Of a stretch of DNA of 45,747 nucleotides, positions 24,867 through 33,911 are shown in pieces (positions within the stretch are counted from its first letter, which is position 1; the number at the start of each line of letters is the position of its first letter). This stretch comes from Thermoguttaceae bacterium. GTDB taxonomy: Bacteria; Planctomycetota; Planctomycetia; Pirellulales; Thermoguttaceae. The notes below the pieces were generated by a model. It did not search any database and was not told the origin of the DNA. It saw nothing but the letters and a program-made list of their open reading frames with translations. Position numbers and translations under genes: made by a program. The DNA lies in contig JAGBDD010000234.1 in assembly GCA_017937685.1 (NCBI GenBank), positions 1 to 45,747 of the forward strand, given 5' to 3'.

Positions 24867-26318
24867 ATGAAAACGACGCTTCGCCGCGCCGCGTTCGCCC
24901 TCGGAACGCTCGCCCTCGTCTCCCTTATTGTACCTCCAAAATCGACTTTTGCCCAGCAGGACTGGGAAAAAAAGGCGATAGAATCTATCGAAAATAGCGA
25001 TTTTTCCGCCGCCGTCGCCGAACTTTCCGCCCTCGAAGGGCTCTCCGACGCCGAAAAGAGCCGCCGCGATTGGTTGGTCGAGCTGACGCGCCGCATTCGG
25101 ATTGAATTTCCTTATAATGAAACGGAAATCAAATCGCAACTACAAGAAGCCGGGCTCGATTCGAGCGACGAGCAAATGCGCGCTTGGGAGGCTTCGAAAG
25201 CGCTCGAAATGCGCCCGATCGACGGCGAGCGACGCTACTTCAAGCACGCGGTTTCTAATTTGCGCCGAATCGACCGCGAACTCGCGAAAACTCGGCCGGT
25301 TAGCGGCGGCGACCGTCAGCGGTTCGAGTCGCGTATCGCCAACGTTCGCTCGATTCTCGACGCGTCCGACGGCGCCGGCAAGTTAACGCATAAAGTTCGC
25401 AACCGTTTCACTTGCGTCGCAACAATTCCGGCGAACGCCGTCCCGGCGGGCGAAACGATTCGCTATTGGGCGCCCTTCCCGCGCGAGTCTTGCGGGCGTC
25501 AACAGAACGTCAAGCTGATTTCGACCGATCCGGTCGACGGGCGCGTCGCTCCGGCGGGCGACTTGCAACGCTGCGTTTACCTCGAAAAGACCGCCGTCAA
25601 AGACAAGCCGACCGTTTTTACAATCGTTTTTGAAACAACGACTTACGCGCAATATTTTTCGCAAGATTACCTCAAGAAAAAGGCCAAGCCTTACCTCGAC
25701 GACGAGTTTTACCGCTTCTATACCGAAGAACGCCTCCCGCATATGGTAAAGTCCGACAAAATCAAGACTTGGGCGCGCGAAATTGTCGGCGACGCGACCT
25801 GCCCGGTCGAGAAGCTCGTCCGCCTCTTCAACGCGATCGACGAACGCTATCCTTGGGCGTCGTCGAACGAATACGGCACGATGCTTTGCATTCCGGAATA
25901 CGTTCTGCGCGAAGGACACGGCGACTGCGGTATGTTGTCGCTTTTACTGATTTCCGCGCTTCGAAGCGAAGGAATCCCGGCGAAATGGCAAAGCGGCTGG
26001 ATCACCCGTCCGAACGGCGAGTGCGGAATGCACGACTGGGCCGAGGTTTACTTCGAGGGCGTCGGTTGGATTCCGGTCGATATGTCTTACGGGCTGATGG
26101 ACGACGATAACGTCAACGTTCGCGAGTTTTACGCCACCGGGCTCGACCAAACGCGACTTGTTGTCAACGACGATATCGGGCGCGATTTCACCCCGGCGAA
26201 AACCCACTTCCGCAGCGAACCGGTCGACTTCCAACGCGGCGAAGTCGAATGGAGCGGCGGCAACCTTTACTTCCCGGAATGGTCGTTCAAGATGACGGTC
26301 GAGTTTCCAGAAAAATAA
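24867..26318 (+). CDS. exported transglutaminase-like (papain-like fold) protein
   Basis: 483 residues from the ATG at 24867, which has AAAGGA upstream and a promoter just before it. The N-terminus is a Sec signal peptide (AAFALGTLALVSLIVPPKSTFAQ). Residues about 30-160 are helical and charged. The C-terminal half is a transglutaminase-core domain with the expected triad: Cys354 in GHGDCGMLSLLL, His389 in GMHDWAEVYFEG and Asp405 in PVDMSYG. Bacterial members act as proteases or peptide hydrolases or crosslinkers rather than true transglutaminases, so the reaction is not assignable. The preceding beta-rich segment (AVPAGETIRYWAPFPRES) is typical of the N-terminal domain of these proteins. A strong hairpin follows the gene. 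Confidence 0.85.
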   Translation: MKTTLRRAAFALGTLALVSLIVPPKSTFAQQDWEKKAIESIENSDFSAAVAELSALEGLSDAEKSRRDWLVELTRRIRIEFPYNETEIKSQLQEAGLDSSDEQMRAWEASKALEMRPIDGERRYFKHAVSNLRRIDRELAKTRPVSGGDRQRFESRIANVRSILDASDGAGKLTHKVRNRFTCVATIPANAVPAGETIRYWAPFPRESCGRQQNVKLISTDPVDGRVAPAGDLQRCVYLEKTAVKDKPTVFTIVFETTTYAQYFSQDYLKKKAKPYLDDEFYRFYTEERLPHMVKSDKIKTWAREIVGDATCPVEKLVRLFNAIDERYPWASSNEYGTMLCIPEYVLREGHGDCGMLSLLLISALRSEGIPAKWQSGWITRPNGECGMHDWAEVYFEGVGWIPVDMSYGLMDDDNVNVREFYATGLDQTRLVVNDDIGRDFTPAKTHFRSEPVDFQRGEVEWSGGNLYFPEWSFKMTVEFPEK

Positions 26319-26332
26319 CGCAACCCCTTTAA

Positions 26333-26390
26333 AAACGACGCTTGCAGCGAACGTTTTCGCTTTCGTTCGACACAGCGTCGTTTCTTTTAT
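26333..26390 (+). terminator. terminator after the transglutaminase-like gene
   Basis: AAACGACGCT (26333-26342) pairs perfectly with AGCGTCGTTT (26374-26383); an inner CGAACG/CGTTCG stem stacks inside. TTTCTTTT follows. Confidence 0.6.
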
Positions 26391-26487
26391 CGGGCGCTCT
26401 TTCGCTCGTTCCCGTTTGTCGGGCGTCGTTGCGAAATTCCCGTTTTTTCACTCGCATTTCCCGTTAACCCAAAGATCGGCAACTTTT

Positions 26488-28200
26488 ATGACAACGTTTA
26501 AACAACTTTCTCGCAAGCGCGGCGTCTTGTCGCGTTTCCTCGCTTTATCCGCCGCCTTAACCGCGACCGCCGCCTTGTTCGCGCCGTCGACTTCCGCCCA
26601 AGACGCGCCAACGCAAGCGCCGTCCTCCGTTCGCTTTACGGTCGACGCGACAAAACGAAGCGACGCGTCGATCGGCAACAAAGTCGCCGTCGTCAACGTT
26701 TGGTCGCCGAACTCGCTAACGCTTCCCGCCAAGGACGAAGGAGGCGACCTAAGTTCTTTCGTTGAAACAGTTCAGCTAATGCAAGCGACCGGCGGTTCGG
26801 CGGAGCGCGACCTTTTCGTCGACCCGGCGAACCTCGACGTTCTCGACGATTACCGCTTCGACCCGTTGGTCGACGCTTGCCGCCGCGCGTTGCAACTGGG
26901 CGTAAAACCTTGGATTAAGTTAAGCGTCCCGGCGAAATTTTCCCGCGAAAGCAAGGTCGGCGTCTTCGGCGTCGACGTCCTGCCGCCGGACGATTACGAC
27001 GTTTATTACCGATACGTCCGGGCGCTCGCGCGGGCTCTCGCCGACGAATTCGGTCTCGACGAAGTTCACTCTTGGCGGTTCGGCGTCTTGACGGAATTTG
27101 AGAACGGAGACTGGTTTAAGGCCGCCGACGGAACGCCGGAGTCGAGCCGCGTTGCGTTTTTCAAGCTGTACGATTATTCGGTCGCGGCGCTCGACGACGA
27201 ACTCGGCGGCGAAGTTTGCATTACGGCGCACGCAATGGCTTGCACCGAGGGACTTTGGGACGAACGCGACTTTTTCGAGCATTGCGCCAAGGGCGTCAAC
27301 GCGAAAACGGGCAAAGTCGGAACGCGCCTAAATGTTTTCGCCGTCTCGTATTACGACGAAGCGCCCGGCAAACCGCATCCGCTCGACCTCCCGGGAACCG
27401 TCGCGCGGGTTCGCGCTAAAGCTCGCGAATGCGGACTTAACGACGTCGTTTTCGGCGTCGACGAAGGCCGGATTCTCGCGTCGAAAAAGGGCGCGAAAGC
27501 GGGCGACCTCACTTGGCGCATCGTCGGGCAAACGTATCAGGCGGCTTACGACGCGCGGCTCTTCAAGATCATGCTCGACGCCGACGTAAAGTACTTCTCC
27601 GCTTGGAGTTATTCGAGCGGCTCCGCTTGGAACGGGTACCCGCTTGTCGCGCAACGCGTCGCGGAAAACGTCGCTAAGTTCAAAGATTCGAAGCGGTTGG
27701 AAACGACTGCGGAGAAAAAGCTCGGCGACGGCGTCGAAAGCGACGCGGTCGCGGCGTTCGACGAAACGACGCAAACCCTTCGTTTGACGGCGTTTAACTT
27801 CAAGGACGATCTCGAATACGCCGATTCGCTCGCCGTCGAATTCTCCGTCGCGGCGCCGTTTTGGACCGGGCGCGAAGTGAAAATCGTCGAAAAAACGGTC
27901 GACGACCGAATCAATTTCTTCCCGCAATGGCTGCGCGACAAGGCGGAACTCGGAATTTCCGACGACGTTTTCGCTTGGTCGCCGGACAGCGGGTGCCTCG
28001 ACTCCGGGATTTACGACGCCGCGACGCGTCAACTTTATTTCGAGAAGTTGCGCCCGAAATACGTCGAAATCGCAAACCGTCCTTACTCGACCGAGCGAAC
28101 CGCTAAAGTCGGCGACGACGGACGTTTAACGCTTCAAACGACGCTTGCGCGGCACGGCGTCGTCTTTTACGAAATTTCGCCGGTCGCGCCGGAAAAATGA
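26488..28200 (+). CDS. exported GH39-like clan GH-A glycoside hydrolase
   Basis: 570 residues from the ATG at 26488 (MTTFKQLSRKRGVLSRF); the longer ORF from 26416 adds residues that do not resemble a signal. The Sec signal runs to about residue 32 (FAPSTSAQ). The catalytic region is a TIM barrel: VVNVWSPNSL near the start, VKPWIKLSVPAKF, and the pair expected for clan GH-A, Glu203 in SWRFGVLTEFENGDW (acid/base) and Glu326 in FGVDEGRIL (nucleophile), with YFSAWSYSSGSAWNGYP after. The arrangement resembles GH39 beta-xylosidase or iduronidase-type enzymes, though NE before the acid/base is replaced by TE, so activity or specificity may differ. The C-terminus is a beta-sandwich. Ribosome binding site is weak. 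Confidence 0.65.
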   Translation: MTTFKQLSRKRGVLSRFLALSAALTATAALFAPSTSAQDAPTQAPSSVRFTVDATKRSDASIGNKVAVVNVWSPNSLTLPAKDEGGDLSSFVETVQLMQATGGSAERDLFVDPANLDVLDDYRFDPLVDACRRALQLGVKPWIKLSVPAKFSRESKVGVFGVDVLPPDDYDVYYRYVRALARALADEFGLDEVHSWRFGVLTEFENGDWFKAADGTPESSRVAFFKLYDYSVAALDDELGGEVCITAHAMACTEGLWDERDFFEHCAKGVNAKTGKVGTRLNVFAVSYYDEAPGKPHPLDLPGTVARVRAKARECGLNDVVFGVDEGRILASKKGAKAGDLTWRIVGQTYQAAYDARLFKIMLDADVKYFSAWSYSSGSAWNGYPLVAQRVAENVAKFKDSKRLETTAEKKLGDGVESDAVAAFDETTQTLRLTAFNFKDDLEYADSLAVEFSVAAPFWTGREVKIVEKTVDDRINFFPQWLRDKAELGISDDVFAWSPDSGCLDSGIYDAATRQLYFEKLRPKYVEIANRPYSTERTAKVGDDGRLTLQTTLARHGVVFYEISPVAPEK

Positions 28201-28228
28201 CGCGACGTCGACGACGAAATAAAAAAAA

Positions 28229-28265
28229 CGGCGCGACGGAACCGAACGTCTTTTTCGTCGCGCCG
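28229..28265 (-). terminator. hairpin with minus-strand T tract downstream of the GH39-like gene
   Basis: CGGCGCGACG (28229-28238) and CGTCGCGCCG (28256-28265) form a perfect 10-bp stem. On the minus strand it is followed at once by eight T, so it would stop leftward transcription; the plus side lacks a T run. It could also serve the GH39-like gene as a weak terminator. Confidence 0.5.
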
Positions 28266-28410
28266 CCGACGCTTCCCGAAAAACGCGACACGTTGCGACA
28301 AACTCGACGCCGCGTTTCAGAAAGTCTTTAACGGCGCTAACGGTCGCGTTTAGTCGGAAGACAGCGACGCCGAGTCATAAGCGCTTAGAATAACGGGAAG
28401 AAGATCGAAT

Positions 28411-29004
28411 ATGCCGAATATTACAACGTTTCGCGACGACGATTCCCGCGTCTTTCCTTTGTTTGGGCAAGCCTTTACGGCGGCGGTCGACGCGCTCGAA
28501 TACGGGAAAACGCGAGTTAATCGCGTCGAAAATATCGAAACCGTTCTCGGCGCCAAAACGCAACAATTTCATTACGACGCAACTTCTTTAACCGTCGAAT
28601 TTGCAAATGGGCGCTTTCTTCGGCTCCGCGTCGCCGACGCTCGGCTTCGGGGCGAAGTTTTCGCAAGCCGTCCCGCGGAACTCGGCGCCGACGTCGACGC
28701 TCTTCGCGTCGTTTACGACGACGGCGCAGTCGTTTGGAGGAGCGAATTTTTCGACAAGTACGTCGGTAAAACGTTTAATAGGTTTCACTTAGAACGCGGC
28801 GTCGTTTGGCTCTACTTTGAAAGCGTCGATTCGCTATTAACCGGCGTCGCGTCGACGAAACGACGCGACGCGACGTCAAACTTCACCGTCGATAAAAAAC
28901 GCCGCGCTCGACGGATCGAGTCGCGGCGTTTCCGCTTAATCAAACGCAAACCGTTTCAACGAAATACTTACGCGTTCTTTTTCGTCAAATTTTCGACCGC
29001 GTAA
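28411..29004 (+). CDS. hypothetical protein overlapping the convergent MurQ-like gene
   Basis: 197 residues, no family recognised. Residues 1-150 look like a folded soluble protein with beta-strand patterns (TSLTVEFANGRFLRLRVADARL, VVYDDGAVVWRSEFFDKYVGK, GVVWLYFESVDSLL). From about 155 onward the sequence becomes very basic (KKRRARRIESRRFRLIKRK), because the frame runs through a terminator hairpin and 37 bases into the 3' end of the convergent gene. The natural stop may therefore have been lost, or the gene may end earlier in a relative. Only a weak GAAGAAG-like ribosome binding site precedes the ATG. Treat the C-terminal 45 residues with caution. Confidence 0.5.
   Translation: MPNITTFRDDDSRVFPLFGQAFTAAVDALEYGKTRVNRVENIETVLGAKTQQFHYDATSLTVEFANGRFLRLRVADARLRGEVFASRPAELGADVDALRVVYDDGAVVWRSEFFDKYVGKTFNRFHLERGVVWLYFESVDSLLTGVASTKRRDATSNFTVDKKRRARRIESRRFRLIKRKPFQRNTYAFFFVKFSTA
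28844..28871. repeat. perfect 11-bp inverted repeat inside the hypothetical gene
   Basis: GCGTCGCGTCG (28844-28854) and CGACGCGACGC (28861-28871) around a 6-base loop. It falls just where the hypothetical protein stops looking folded, so it may mark the original gene end. Confidence 0.6.
28891..28931 (-). terminator. intrinsic terminator of the galT-MFS-MurQ-like operon
   Basis: AAACGCCGCG (28897-28906) pairs with CGCGGCGTTT (28922-28931), extended inside by CTCGA/TCGAG with a CGGA tetraloop and one bulged T. On the minus strand a T6 run follows directly. It lies 37 bases after the MurQ-like stop codon. Confidence 0.75.
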
Positions 29005-30848
29005 GCCGCCGGGGAAATCGTCTTTTTGCGGTCGAGCGGCCAGCTCTCCATTTCGTCGAGCGCTTCAAAAATCGCGACGCAAGCCGTTCGATAATCGACT
29101 TTAGCAATTTCAGAAACGAGACGGACGCTACGGTCGATCAGCTTTTTGTTCGTCGCGTCGACGTGCGCCATCCAGTTGCCGTTCAGGCGCCCAAACTTAC
29201 CCATCGTCGCGCTCGAAATATTGTTCAGCGCGAGTTTTAGGGCGATGTGCGCGAACACGTCGAGCGGCGTCGCAACCATCGGCGCTTCAAATTTGAAAAC
29301 GCGGGCGCCGTCGACCGTTTGGCGTTCGTTCGCTCCGCCGTTCGTTCCGCAAGAGCAATCGCAACCCGTTTTTCCGCAAGCGCTTGCGTCGAGCGAGTTT
29401 TCGACCAAAAACGCGATTTTTCGTTCGAACAGCGCGGCGCCCTTTTCGAACGCGGCGAACCACTCGTCGGCGGAGTCGCCCCAAATTTGCGTCTCCGCGT
29501 CGGCCAAGACCGCGACGGCGGCGTTCGGCGAAACCTCCGTTCGCGACGGGTCGGCCTCGTTCCCAATCGGGAAGCGGTACACGGCGGCGCGTCCAATCTT
29601 CGGCGGGTCAAGGATTTGCGCCGACGTCCCGCCCATCGCGCGGTAATCGTCCGGCGTCCATTCGAGACAGCGCGGCTCGACCCCGCCGAGAAGCCAAATC
29701 CACGCGTTCTTCGCCGACCTCATCGGGTCTTTCACAAACGCCCACGGCGCGGGCGCTTCCGTCTCGTCGAGCGAACGGAACGGCGGGATTTTGAACGTCG
29801 GCGAACGCTCCGTCGTGTCGGTGAAAATATCGAGTTCGTAATCGCGCGCAAAGTACGTAATCCGCCCGCCGCGCCGGTAAACGTCCGTTTCGAACTCGAC
29901 GTAAGAGGCCGCCGTCTCGACGTTTGCGTCGGAACGAATCGCTTCCAAGAGCGCGTCGAACGCCTCCGCTTTTTCGGTCGGCGACTTTTCCTCAAAGCCG
30001 AGCGCGGCGAACTCGTCGGCGGTTAGCGTTTCTTTAAGTCGTTTAGTAACGGCGGTTTCGAACGCGAATCCGGCGACGAGAAGCTCGATCGTCGTCGCTT
30101 GCATTCGCGTCGACCCGGCGATCGCCATCGGTCCGGTCGTCAGGTTGACGACGGTAACTCGTTCGTCTTCAATCACTTGGCGCGACCGCTCGACCCGCGA
30201 CGCCATCAGGTCGCTCGGGTTGTTGAAGAGGAAAAACGCGGGTATCCCGGCGTCGACGGCGGCGAAAATCGTTCCGATAACCGACGACGTTTCGCCCCCT
30301 TCGCTGATCGCGACAAGAACGTCGTTCGGGCCGATTCCCGCTTGTTCGAACTGCTTGCGGCCAAAGGAGATAAAGTCTTCGAAACTTTCGACGGAGCGGA
30401 TCAGCGCGAAGTCGCCGCCGGTCATCACGGCGTTCGTTTGCGCGGCGAGCGTTTGGAAAAATTCGGCGCGGCTCGGCAACTTCTCGGCGCTCGTTCGGCA
30501 GAACTTTTTGTTCGCGGCGTCGAGAAGAATCGAGAGGCGCCCGGTCGCGCCGCACCCGCTGAACGAAACGCGACCGCCGGCGCTTAACGCCTTATAAATC
30601 GCGGTTTCGAGCGCGGCGAACTCCGGCGACGCGATCGTTTTTTTCAGAACCGGCGGAATATCGTCGTCGACCGAAAAGAGTTGACGCATCCCGGCCGCGA
30701 CGTCGGTTTCGAGCGTCTGCGAGAGCGTCCGCGTTTTCGGGTGCGACTGTTCCGTCGTCAACGCGCCCAAGTGAAACTGCGTCTCGTTTTGAATAAAATC
30801 CTCGGCCTTTTCCAACGGCGTCGCCGCGCGTTCGAACGAAGTTTCCAT
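28968..30848 (-). CDS. double-SIS MurQ / glucokinase-regulatory-protein-like protein
   Basis: 626 residues, twice the size of MurQ etherases (about 300) and equal to the GKRP type. The N-terminal SIS domain is clear: GRVSFSGCGATGRLSILLD near 92-110, LIRSVESFEDFISFGRKQ and DVLVAISEGGETSSVIGTIFAAVDAGIPAFFLFNNPSD near 180-216, then TGPMAIAGSTRMQATT. These match the sugar-phosphate binding elements of MurQ, which cleaves the lactyl ether of N-acetylmuramate 6-phosphate to GlcNAc-6-phosphate. The second half has a weaker SIS-like pattern and a C-terminal helical region (GRLNGNWMAHVDATNKKLIDRSVRLV) that also occurs in MurQ. It could be an etherase, an isomerase or a sensor. AAAGGA lies 7 bases upstream; the MFS gene is directly upstream. 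Confidence 0.8.
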   Translation of the reverse strand: METSFERAATPLEKAEDFIQNETQFHLGALTTEQSHPKTRTLSQTLETDVAAGMRQLFSVDDDIPPVLKKTIASPEFAALETAIYKALSAGGRVSFSGCGATGRLSILLDAANKKFCRTSAEKLPSRAEFFQTLAAQTNAVMTGGDFALIRSVESFEDFISFGRKQFEQAGIGPNDVLVAISEGGETSSVIGTIFAAVDAGIPAFFLFNNPSDLMASRVERSRQVIEDERVTVVNLTTGPMAIAGSTRMQATTIELLVAGFAFETAVTKRLKETLTADEFAALGFEEKSPTEKAEAFDALLEAIRSDANVETAASYVEFETDVYRRGGRITYFARDYELDIFTDTTERSPTFKIPPFRSLDETEAPAPWAFVKDPMRSAKNAWIWLLGGVEPRCLEWTPDDYRAMGGTSAQILDPPKIGRAAVYRFPIGNEADPSRTEVSPNAAVAVLADAETQIWGDSADEWFAAFEKGAALFERKIAFLVENSLDASACGKTGCDCSCGTNGGANERQTVDGARVFKFEAPMVATPLDVFAHIALKLALNNISSATMGKFGRLNGNWMAHVDATNKKLIDRSVRLVSEIAKVDYRTACVAIFEALDEMESWPLDRKKTISPAAYAVENLTKKNA

Positions 30849-30913
30849 CGCTTTTCCTTTCGTTTATCGTCAATAAAGACAAGAGATACCGTTCCAATTT
30901 AACCGACGAGTCG

Positions 30914-32323
30914 TCAAGCGGCGGTTTCGGGAGCCGTCGCGTTCGCGGCGGCCTCCGCGTCGAGACGTTTTTGGCGGTCGCGAGCGAACGTGCCGAACGC
31001 GGCGACGCCGACGCAAATCGCGCCGATCAACCAAGCGCAAGACAAGGCGGTAAAAGCGGTTCGGTAACCGTCGACGTACCCTTGCGCCCGGCCCGCCTCT
31101 TCGCCCAACTCCGCGACCGACGCCGCGACCGCCGAGTCGACGCACGCCCCGACCATCTGCGCCGACCAAGAACCGATCAGGAACGCGAACATAATCATAA
31201 AGCCGACCGTCGTCGAACGGTACTTCGCCGGAACCGTCTCGAACACCGCCGCGTGCGTGTTGCACTCGTAAAAACCGCGGCAAACGCCCATTAAGAAGAA
31301 GAGCCCGAAAAGCGCCTCCGGAGAACCTGCCCGCCCCATCGCCGCGACAACCGGAACGCCGAGCGCCATCGCCAAGCATTGCAGTTTCGGTCGGAACGTC
31401 GGCCAACGGCGCGAAACTCGGTCGCTCAACGACGCGCCGACGAAGATGAAAATCAACGCCGCGATATGGTGCCAAAACATCCCGTGAAAACCGGCGCTCG
31501 TCGGCGTCAGCGCGAAACGGTCTTGAAGGAATTTCGGAACGACGTTTAAATAAGCGTTGTTGACGAAAACGATCGCGGTGAAACCGACCGTTAAGCAAAG
31601 CGCCGACGGATTGCGGAAAATCATTCCAAGGAACTCGCCGACCGAAACCTTGTCGCCGCTCGACTTAAGCGTTTCGCCGTCGCCGTTCGCGCCGCCGTCT
31701 TTCGCCGGATCGCGGAGCCGCCAAATCAAGAGGCAACCGATCAAAACGCTGATCGCGCCGAACGTCCAAAACGCCGCGCGCCAGCTCAACCGTTCGCTCA
31801 ACCAGCCGCCGACCAAGCCGCAGAAGATAACGCTCAAATAAACCGCCGTCTGGTGAATCGACAACGCAACCGACCGCGTTTCCTTGTGATACGACGCGAT
31901 CAAACTCGTCGACGCCGGGCCGTAAAACGCCTCCGCGACAACCAAGCCGACGCTGTTGAAAAGAATCAACGCCAACACGCTCCAAGACGCGCCGGTCAAG
32001 AGCGTCGCCGCGCTCCAACAGAAAAGGCAGCCGATTAAGAGCTTGCGTTTGTTCGCTTTATCGCCGACGAAACCGGCCAGCGGAACGACCAACGCCATCA
32101 GCGCGAACATAATCGTTCGCGTCATATAGAGCGTTTGGTCGCTTAAATGGAACTCCGACTTAATCGACGTCGCGACGACGCCGTAAATCGCGCGATCGGA
32201 CTGATGGAAGAAGTACGCCAAAAAGAGAAGCGCGAGCAACTCCCAACGGTAAAAGGACGAAATCGGTTTCGCCGGACGCGGAACGTCCGGAACGCGCTTT
32301 TCGCTCGACGACGAACGCGGCAT
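30914..32323 (-). CDS. MFS sugar-type permease
   Basis: 469 residues from the ATG at 32323, preceded by GGAG at about 6 bases; an ORF extension to 32404 is not supported. About twelve hydrophobic segments are visible, beginning with ELLALLFLAYFFHQSDRAIYGVV and including the loop motif GFVGDKANKRKLL between helices 2 and 3, the major-facilitator signature. After helix 6 there is a polar loop of about 40 residues (RDPAKDGGANGDGETLKSSGDKV), then the second six-helix half. The family moves small solutes with protons. Its place between galT and the MurQ-like gene (65 bases upstream of the latter) suggests a sugar or amino-sugar substrate, but this is inference. Confidence 0.88.
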   Translation of the reverse strand: MPRSSSSEKRVPDVPRPAKPISSFYRWELLALLFLAYFFHQSDRAIYGVVATSIKSEFHLSDQTLYMTRTIMFALMALVVPLAGFVGDKANKRKLLIGCLFCWSAATLLTGASWSVLALILFNSVGLVVAEAFYGPASTSLIASYHKETRSVALSIHQTAVYLSVIFCGLVGGWLSERLSWRAAFWTFGAISVLIGCLLIWRLRDPAKDGGANGDGETLKSSGDKVSVGEFLGMIFRNPSALCLTVGFTAIVFVNNAYLNVVPKFLQDRFALTPTSAGFHGMFWHHIAALIFIFVGASLSDRVSRRWPTFRPKLQCLAMALGVPVVAAMGRAGSPEALFGLFFLMGVCRGFYECNTHAAVFETVPAKYRSTTVGFMIMFAFLIGSWSAQMVGACVDSAVAASVAELGEEAGRAQGYVDGYRTAFTALSCAWLIGAICVGVAAFGTFARDRQKRLDAEAAANATAPETAA

Positions 32324-32449
32324 TTTTCTCTCCTTCAACGAGTTTAAATCGACAAGTTTGGTCGAGAAAACGCCGCGCGGTCGGCGGCGTCGCTCGAATT
32401 GCAAACGCCGCCTCCGAAACGCTTCGAAGCCGTTAAAGTCGGGCGGACG

Positions 32450-33670
32450 TTAAATTTCGGGGGCGTTCCAAACGGCGCGCAACCGCTCGGCGGCGGTCTC
32501 CGGCGAAATCGGGTTGACGTCGACGCCGCTCCCCTGCTCGTACCCGGCTTTTTTCGCCAAACTCGGCAAAATCAGCCAACGCGGACGGAAAAGCCCGGCG
32601 CCCTCGGCGAGCGAACCGTCGAGGCGGCTCGGCGCGTTGCGGAAAACGACGTTAAAGGGAAGTTCCGACGTCGCCTTCGAATCGAAACGACGGCGAGAAC
32701 GTTCGAGCGCGGCGACCAAATCGCGGGAAAGTCGGGCCAACTCGGAAACGGTCGCGTCGTCGGCGTCTTCGAACGAACCGTCGAAACGTTGCCAAATCGC
32801 GACTTCCATCGGGAAGCGACTCGCAAACGGGCAAAGCGCGACGAAACGTTCCGTCTCGGCGACGATTCGCGAACCGTCGGCCAATTCGGCGTTTAAGAGC
32901 GCGTCCCAAAAGCCGAGTTCCTCGCCGCGCGCTTTGCGGCCCCGTTCGTATCGGATCAGCCGCTCAACCTCGACGCGGACGTCCGGCGGAAGAAAGTTCG
33001 TCGCGGTCAACTGACAGTGCGAGTGTCCTTGCGACGCGCCGGCGTCGGAACCGACATTCTTGAAAACAAAGGAATAAGCGTATTTGCCGGAGTCGCGCAA
33101 CGCTCGCAGGCGCCAACGGAACGCCAAAAACGCCGACTCGATTTCCGCGTCGGAAAAATCGCTCCAACTGCGAGCGTGTCGGTCGCAGTCGACGATCACC
33201 TCGTGTTTGCCGAGCCCGGTCGCCGTTTGAAAGAGCGCGCCCGCTTCGAGCGCCGCCGCGCCGTCGTCTTCGAACGCCGCCGACGGTTTCTCGTCCGCCG
33301 CGCCTCCGACGACGCTCGCCGGGCGGAACATCGGGTATTTGTTTTCGAAAACGCGAACGTTCCAACGCAACCCGTCGACTTCGGCGTCCGATTCGGCCTC
33401 GCGGAAAAGCGTTTTTCCTGTATCCAACCGCGCTCCGATGAGGCAGACGCGCGGCGTCATCGACTCCGAACCGGGGCAAAAAGGACAAAAAGAATCGGGA
33501 CCGTCGACCGTCGCGTTCGCGACTTTATCGCCGCTCGGCTCCAAATTCGTCGGACGCGCGCCGCGTCCTTCGGCGATCAGCGCCCAGCGCCCGGTCGCGG
33601 GATCGAGTCGAAATTCGGAGCCGGTCGCGTCGACCGCGGCGCCCCTTCCGCCGTTCAAAACGTTCTCCAT
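32450..33670 (-). CDS. galT: galactose-1-phosphate uridylyltransferase
   Basis: 406 residues from the ATG at 33670; a TTG five codons upstream is possible, and neither has a clear ribosome binding site. The enzyme swaps UMP between UDP-glucose and galactose-1-phosphate in the Leloir pathway. Evidence: FRLDPATGRWALIAEGR at the N-terminus, the zinc-type CPFCPG motif near 58-63, FENKYP, GKHEVIVDCDRH, and the catalytic HIT-like motif GHSHCQL (His216-x-His218), where E. coli GalT has HPHGQ. After it FPMEVAIWQR and FNVVFRNAPS are also typical. It is longer than the E. coli enzyme (348) through loop insertions rich in Asp and Ala. No galK or galE is adjacent. It heads a likely operon with the MFS and MurQ-like genes. 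Confidence 0.88.
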   Translation of the reverse strand: MENVLNGGRGAAVDATGSEFRLDPATGRWALIAEGRGARPTNLEPSGDKVANATVDGPDSFCPFCPGSESMTPRVCLIGARLDTGKTLFREAESDAEVDGLRWNVRVFENKYPMFRPASVVGGAADEKPSAAFEDDGAAALEAGALFQTATGLGKHEVIVDCDRHARSWSDFSDAEIESAFLAFRWRLRALRDSGKYAYSFVFKNVGSDAGASQGHSHCQLTATNFLPPDVRVEVERLIRYERGRKARGEELGFWDALLNAELADGSRIVAETERFVALCPFASRFPMEVAIWQRFDGSFEDADDATVSELARLSRDLVAALERSRRRFDSKATSELPFNVVFRNAPSRLDGSLAEGAGLFRPRWLILPSLAKKAGYEQGSGVDVNPISPETAAERLRAVWNAPEI

Positions 33671-33911
33671 CGTTCGTCGTCGCAAGCGTTCCGTCGAACG
33701 CCGCCCAACCTTTCTCGTTAAAAATCGTCGTAAACTTAATGGAACAAAGCGCGCCGACGCCCGTTTCCAAGCGCCGACGCGGCGTCGTCAAACGTCGCGA
33801 AGCGGCGAAACGCCCCCGGCGTCGCGAACGAACGCTTTAACGTTTTAACGCTAAACCGTTTCGTTCGCGAACGTTCGGAACGACCTTTTTCCCGCTTTAC
33901 GTTAAAGACGA

